Shown: positions 57,717 to 64,000 of the stretch, piece after piece
Position numbering within the stretch: the stretch's first letter is position 1
How the letters are laid out: every line of letters starts with the position of its first letter
Origin: Cristatella mucedo
Taxonomy: Eukaryota > Bryozoa > Phylactolaemata > Cristatellidae
Length of the DNA stretch: 64,000 bases
Direction of reading: 5' to 3'
Assembly (NCBI GenBank): GCA_009760855.2
Contig: WPIO01000116.1
Coordinates: 1,120,501-1,184,500 of the forward strand
Translations under genes and position numbers: made by a program
The notes under the pieces: generated by a model
What the model saw: the letters and a program-made list of their open reading frames with translations, nothing else
Told to the model about the DNA's origin: nothing
The model's database searches: none

Positions 57717-59380
57717 GAATTAATTTTGTTCAAGATATATATCAATTTTTCAAAGGCTTCTTTTATGAAGGACTCGGAAAAACCTAAGCGGATTTTAGAT
57801 CACGACAGTCATACTGTGGTTGTCTGAGCTGTCGTGATATGGTCTATTTTAATTCACTTTCATCGCTGATATCGTACGAAATACACTTTAATGGTCACTG
57901 AGATTTACTAGCCTCATGTCTTAAATCATAAATTCGGGATACTGAACGAATCTTTTATATTGCCTTCTTGAGAAAAAAGGGTTTCTTTAGGTAGATCAAC
58001 ATCTGCATAGAAGTTAAGCAATTTCTTTTCTTTCTGCAACTTCACAAAGCGTTTTAGGGCTTTGTGAGTCAGCAAAAGAATAAGTTATAGTCCTTCTGAT
58101 TAGATTCTTCAAATGCACTCGAGCTACTGTGAATTTCAGAACAATTTTGAAATGTTTCTAGACCATCTGACCTGTAAAGCCATTTTTCTGCAGGAAATCT
58201 TTAACGACTCGAGTTTTAGCCTTCATTAGAGGTAAAACTAGAAATTAGCTTTCAGAGCCAAGCTAATTCGCTTCATTGATCTGCAAAAGCAGAGCTTCTC
58301 CGGGGTTACGGCCAGAATACTGCATTGCTTGCCAGTTATCGGTTATTTATCAGCGGGCATGGAAATGTACTGATACTAATTGTGAGGAAGTACATTCCTC
58401 CTTTGCATTGGTGTTCAAAACATTCGCTCTTCTAGTTGTGATTTGCTTCCTGCAACTGATTCAAATATTAACTTGCAATAACTTTATGTGAGGCGTGAGG
58501 CCTATTGCCGTTCCAGCACCACATCGTGTTCGCAGAGGAGAACAAGTGGTACTATATCAGATATGATGTTCTTGCCGATGAACAATGAGATTCTGCTCTG
58601 TGCAACAAAAAGACGGAAGTTTGACCCTGCACAACTTGAACCATGGAATGAGCTAAATATTTCGCAACCATACAAATTACACCTGGCAGATAACTTTACA
58701 ATACTGGATGCTTGATTCGCAAATGGGGGATTACATCCGCCTGCATCCACTCATCTGTAATTTTAGTTCTTGATATTCTAAAAAGGCCTCATCATTTATT
58801 AGGAACTAGCTCTGCAGCGCAGATTATTGTCGCAATTTCATCACAGGCAGTGACAACTATAGCAGCTTGGGACTTCTATCAGGCCAAGGTCTTCAGAACA
58901 GGTCGTATGGTAGGCATGCCAAGCAGGTAAGCCATGCTCAAATTCAATCCGGCATAAAAATTGTCTCGTTCTAGTTTCTACATGGATTATCGCTTAATAT
59001 GTATCGTAAAATTCATTCAAAGTACCAGCTGCATGGACATAGTGAAATAAATGTTTTTTAAGCTATGCCACGAATCAGTAATGCATTCAATCAAACACCT
59101 TTCGGGATTACTACAATCGTCCATGAAGCATCAGTGAGATGCTGTAGGAGAGAACAGGTCTGACGTAAGTATGGCTGAGGAATTAGCAAAGCCGCATGCT
59201 GAGGTAGTGACGTCGCTTTACAACCTTATCCTCAATAATTTTCTGACCCTGCCTATATTTAATTTTCATGAGAAAACTATATATTCAAGTTCAAAGGAAT
59301 GAGAAATATCGAAACCAGGGTGGAGACAGCTTCTTCCGACTACTCTCTTCACTGTCATTTCTAGTATTAGATAATATGCT
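57717..59380. other. low-copy stretch with unassigned open frames
   Basis: Contains a 10-bp inverted repeat at 57,799-57,838. Overlapping frames at 58,276-58,930 on plus and 58,502-58,750 on minus match nothing known to me. One plus frame (58,712-58,930) runs to a possible donor, AGCAG|GTAAGC, at 58,926-58,927. No acceptor or partner exon was found. Confidence 0.3.
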
Positions 59381-59515
59381 GCCACTATCTACATTTGCAT
59401 GCTTCCCCAGTGCATGTCAATAATAACCTATATTATGATTATTAATAATAATGGACCTTATAATGCATACTCAGAGAACTCAATCTGTCTCTAATCCAAG
59501 ATTAGTAGTTGTCTT
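59381..59515. mobile_element. two L2-A 3' end scraps in opposite orientations
   Basis: 59,381-59,440 is plus-strand 3' UTR. 59,445-59,505 is a minus-strand tail and terminal motif (ACTCAGAGAACTCAATCTG). Confidence 0.55.
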
Positions 59516-59518
59516 CAG

Positions 59519-62500
59519 CTGTGCCGTGCAAAATATGTAACTAGCTTTTTAGTTCTGTTTCGACTTGTTTATTTCTAATGCCCTTTTTGCTGGGCTACTA
59601 AATAAAGCAATAATGTTGTTGCAGATGGCTGTGAATGTGGATGCAAGGCTAGCTTTCAAATCCTACAGGTTTGACCATGTCTCTACTTTTCTAAAAGCAC
59701 AAGAATGGCTACCGGTCGATCGATAGATACAAAGTGAAAAGTTCTTTACCTGAACTTTAAAGTGGGCCGCGGATTGGCACCTTCATATCTTGCTGAACAA
59801 CTGTAATAGTTCCAGCCTGTACATGCCATTAGGTCCTGGTTGGACAATAAGTTACCTGTTCCGTTCTTCTGCTTACAGACAGTTGGCCTCGAAAGCTTTA
59901 GCTTCGATTGCGGAATTCACCTTCACAATTTCTATGCAACTACTCGCCTGCTGCCGATCGTGGCCCAACCTTTCCTGTGGTCCTGAGCTTCAGCTTTGAT
60001 ATTACTCACTAAAGTAACTGCTTACCTGGTTCTGCTAATCCATTCACTTTCTCTTTGCTGTGTGTGAGGAAGTCTATTGGCGACCAACAGCATACTAAAA
60101 GCTATTTAGGATATGAGTGAGCTATACATACTCCCCTGCTTAACGCCGATGTTATCTTTGTGGCTTTGAGGATCTACAGATGGAGATCGATTAAATTACA
60201 TCACGTCACTTCATTTAGTGAGTCCCTGTCATTTGACTTCTATGTGTTCATGCCTGCTGACACTGAGCATGCTGCTACTAACAGCACTTGCATGCTGACT
60301 TTGTGCAGGTCACCCCTAACCACATTACTACTAACCTTTAGATGATGTTTTCTTTGCAGCAAACGTAATGAGCGGTGAAAAAGATTGAGTTCTCTGAGTG
60401 TGCTTTATCATCATCTTTGTTATTATGTTTACTAGTGTTACTATAATTGGGGTTCGGAATGCTTGCCCACTAACTTGAACATTCACCCTAACCTGATGAT
60501 CCTGGCTTTGCCCCTAAACACTCTCATTTTAGGCCTGAAGATGATATTGTGAAAAAACTCAATAGATTCTTTACTCTGATTTTTTAGATATATCATTTTT
60601 GTAAGCATATTAAGAAAACTACTAAATCCCATGATTCAGAGTACCTAATTTTAGCTGCCATAAATAGGGAACAAAGCTGCGATAAGTGTGGCATAGTTAT
60701 TGATCAGACAAATTCAATACCAGATATATTAGAGAAACTGCTTAAGGAAATAACCAAGTATCTAAAAATGAAGAAGCAGTCGAAAAAATGTATAAGATAT
60801 AGAGTCCTTGAACGTTTAGTGACGTTTATATGACGTCTGCAAGTGAGTTTGATAAGCAGTCGATTTCAAGACGAAAGATTGCTACTGAGGTTGACGTTCG
60901 TTTAAAAAAGATGGCTGCTGTTTGGCTTGTCACTTAGTATTTCTCAGGCATGCAATTTCAAGGGGAAAATGTGAGAGCTCACGCTGGGGAATGCGATATT
61001 AATGAACCTACTGCCGAAGAAAACTTAAGCAGCCAGCTCAGTTATCTACCAATGTGCTGAGTCACGGGGGCGAGACACCCGATAGGTTATCTTTGTGCTG
61101 ATAGTGCATGAGATGACCGTTCAAGGTTTTACGAGCTGCTCCACGTGGGAAGAGCATTCTTTTGCTAGCAAACGATGGGGATTGGCAATGCTAATAATTT
61201 CATTTTGATTTCAATTCCAGTGATGATATGACGTAATGAATTACTTTTGCTGACATAATTACTGGTGGCTATTAACAATTGTCAACTTCCTGCAAGTCAA
61301 CTGGGAGCTCACTAAAAATAATTGTGCCAGCATACTAAATTGGTCAGGTACATCTTAGGACAGCCAGATCAAGAATCTTGCAGGAGCACGTGGTTTCATC
61401 AAAATATTTGCTGGATTGAAATATCCCCTATAAATAAAACGCCTTCATTATCCACTTGTATTTTGATAAAAATTGACATCAAGCTATGACAAAAACCTCC
61501 CGAAAAGCCAGCTATAGGTTATAGATATCATGGTATAAAAATGTTTCACAACAGCAGTACTACAGAAAGAAAGGCGAAGGTCAGAACACTAGACAAAACA
61601 GAAAAATTTATAGTCACTCGTGCGACGATTCAGAGGGATTCCTAATAAACAGCTTTCGGTGATTTCAGTGCAATTTCGAAATTGTTTTGCGATGCGTGCA
61701 CATCATCTTTGTCTATTTGTGGTAATTGAAATTCACATGTAGTAGTTGTAATTTTTAATATTTATATAAATTAGTATACCTGCCTATTTCTCTCTATATA
61801 TATGTATGTATATATATTTATATGTATAAAGCGATATATTATTATAATATTTATCTGAGTATATATAACAATGAGTTTAATATAACATTAAGGTTAGCAC
61901 AGCTCATTGGTCGATGATGAGCCTAAGTGGCTATCACTACTACTTACAGTAGGAAATAAAGGGTCTCTTGCCTCAGAACTCAATCCTAAGATGTGGATCA
62001 AGGAAACACCTAAGCTCCTTGGCTAATACCCAGGTTAATTTCCACGCAATGTAATATATGGTATAATGACGTAATGTAACGTATTGGTACAGAGATGAAA
62101 GAGAACTTAATCTCTATTCAGGCGCTTCGCCTATGCCGCGGGACTTAAGCTCACGACCTCGACCAGACCTTGGTCGGGGCAAACCGCTTCACAACTTAAT
62201 CAACGCTCCGTGACCATTATTTGTTAGGTGCTGTTTTTGTATGCGCCCAAATTGTTTTTCTTGATTTTAAATATCACTTTTCCTCATTTCAGAGAGTACC
62301 TGACGCAGTGCTGGTAAAATGACTGAACGATAACGACTAAAGGAGACTATAAGCAGTTTGCACTAACTCGATAGCTTGCTTGCTGTGCTGCTGAAGCACC
62401 TTTATGAGTCAATTCCTAAAGAAATATAGTCACTAAGAAGCTCACTTGCGTATCTAATTCAACCGTAAACTACTTAGTTTCTGATAAGGAATGACGCACT

Positions 62501-63250
62501 CGTTAGGTCGTTCGGACAGAGCTCTAAAAATACTTAGTTTAAAAATACTTAATTTACCTTAAGACGTTTTGTAATTAAGAGCTTGATTAAGCAATGTCAA
62601 TATTTGGTTGTTACCTACACGGTATAATGCTCAGAACAGCGTACAAAAGCTCTCTGGTATGATACGTTTGCCACTATGCAATTCGCTGATGAAGGCATTT
62701 ATGGCCGCAGGTTGGTAACGCTCTTTTTACGCGGCACGTGCTCTGTGGCGTCCAGTGAGTTACCTGAATGGGCCAGCAAATGGCTATGCTAGTGGGCACT
62801 AACCAATGCTAAGGTAAACAAGTTCATCTTTCAGGTGCCGTTGGACCGATAAAAAGTGTTTGCCGAGTGTTACCAAGTGCTCATTGTTTTCATAAACAAT
62901 TTTTAATTTTTTTTATTTTGTTAAACAATTCGATAATTAATATGATTAGTGAACTGAATTTCCTGCTAAATTTCAAGCTTATGGAAACGGAAAAGGAAAA
63001 CTTTTTTATTCTTTTTCCCGCCTGCATATACACTAAAATGTTAAACTAACGAAATAGTGGTAATGGGTCTCGGTAGGACTTCGTCACTAAGAGGTGCGTC
63101 ATAAAGGGTTTCGTACGAAAACTCTAGTTGCCCATCCCCCAAGGCGCGACGGCACAAACCTGACCGCTATCCCTGCACGCAGCCAGGACTGTCGCTCAAG
63201 AGGTCCACGTGTAACGCTGAGCCCTCAATTAATTTAATGTAAGTATGAAT
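59519..63250 (+). repeat. direct segmental repeat, copy 2 (partner 43,401-47,090)
   Basis: Same order as copy 1: L2-B fragment (59,519-60,200), L2-A 3' end (60,201-60,440), R1-like part with SINE1-like (61,895-62,035) and SINE2-like (62,050-62,225) modules, and the GC-rich block (to 63,238). Small insertions distinguish the copies, for example a short direct repeat near 62,530-62,565. Confidence 0.88.
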
Positions 63251-64000
63251 ATTTTCAGCGGCTAAAACGTGTAGCAATTTTTTCAAGTAGCCTTATAAGA
63301 ATTTGTTAAGGTGGGTGGCTTTCTCTCGAAACACACTGCCTAGACCTATAAAGAGTGAGGTCCAATAATGACCGCCCTCGCCTTTGACAGGATCTGGATC
63401 TTAAAATGAAAACAATATATTTTGCATATAGATCTATTTCGGATGAAGCCCAGGTTGAATCACGTAAGAGTGGCGGGATTGATTAAGTTTCTGAACTAAA
63501 CTTTCCGAGGAATTAACAAATTCCTTCTTCGAAAATACTAAGAATCCATGCAGTAAAAGTACATTGGGAAGAATGCTTAGGCATCATTGACGAGAAAATG
63601 GCTACCCCGATGGGATGAGCCCAAAGCTGAGTCACGGACATAACTTGCTAGACAGGCTTATGCCATTCCACGTGAAACTCTTTGTTGCTTTCTCCGATGA
63701 ATGAAGCTCACATTGCTCATTGAGGCTCATTAACTGTTCACACCGTTTATATTGCACAGTTGCTGGAAAATGGAATTTTAAACTGAAAAATCCGAAAGTA
63801 TTCTGGAACCAGAAACAACCTGTCATGCTACATTGTAGCCGAATTGCTGCCCGATTAACACCAGAACTACGTTCCAAAGTATTCTTACAATATGATCTAA
63901 AGAATAAACGAATTCGTATGACGGGTATAATTAAGTATTAATATTTGTCTGACTTTGGCCCAACCAAAAGTTGTTCGTCAGTAAACCTGCAGCTAAGCTC
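63251..64000. other. right edge, no confirmed gene
   Basis: A 73-codon plus frame (63,720-63,941) and an overlapping 81-codon minus frame (63,632-63,877) are open, but neither is recognised. The zinc-finger gene that follows copy 1 of the direct repeat has no counterpart here within the window. Confidence 0.35.

Noticed and set aside
63720-63941. 73-codon plus-strand ORF near the right edge
   Set aside because: An overlapping minus frame is equally open, no motif is recognisable and no splice or family evidence was found. Kept only as part of an unassigned stretch.

Overview
This window is eukaryotic and most likely from an invertebrate animal. Long stretches have no credible open reading frame. 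One gene has a clear GT-AG intron. The rest is dominated by 5'-truncated, nested L2-type non-LTR retrotransposons, tRNA-derived SINEs with A/B boxes, an old LTR retrotransposon and simple repeats. Nothing looks bacterial: there are no operons and no dense coding. The phylum cannot be fixed from the sequence alone.

Layout. 274-2193: complete but decayed, non-autonomous LTR element with 5-bp target duplications, a gag remnant and an Ala/Glu-rich repeat ORF. 2189-5366: first copy of a composite repeat, here called R1. 5456-8935: nearly full-length L2 element ('L2-A', minus strand), split by a SINE next to its RT catalytic box. 9.2-12.1 kb: L2 relics and a 197-bp (AT)n tract. 12.6-14.95 kb: R1 piece joined to a broken C2H2 zinc-finger gene copy (minus). 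15.2-18.2 kb: L2 and SINE fragments. 18.2-21.5 kb and 22.9-24.6 kb: low-copy sequence without a convincing gene. 24.6-29.3 kb: L2-A and a second L2-like family ('L2-B'). 29.3-32.3 kb: R1 copy in inverted orientation to the first. 32.3-43.4 kb: nested L2-A/L2-B/R1/SINE fragments. 43.4-47.1 kb: 3.7-kb block repeated directly at 59.5-63.25 kb. 47.68-48.86 kb: the one intact gene, a two-exon, four-finger C2H2 protein, lying in a block that is the inverted duplicate of 12.6-14.95 kb. 49.7-51.6 kb: another R1 copy. 51.7-57.7 kb: rearranged L2-A/L2-B pieces and SINEs. 57.7-59.4 kb and 63.25-64 kb: low-copy sequence.

How the parts relate. L2-A (tail TTA/ATT repeats) and L2-B (tail TACAT-type repeats) are the only visible sources of reverse transcriptase. 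SINE2 carries a tRNA-like head and an L2-A-like 3' tail, the arrangement expected of a SINE mobilised by L2 machinery. R1 copies contain SINE1-like and SINE2-like modules side by side plus an L2-like end. They have been copied as larger blocks, in inverted and direct orientation, and two of those blocks carry the zinc-finger gene. No complete, uninterrupted transposase or reverse transcriptase ORF was seen, so every mobile element here looks immobile on its own. All similarities were judged by eye, and boundaries of old repeats are approximate to tens of bases unless a target-site duplication is given.
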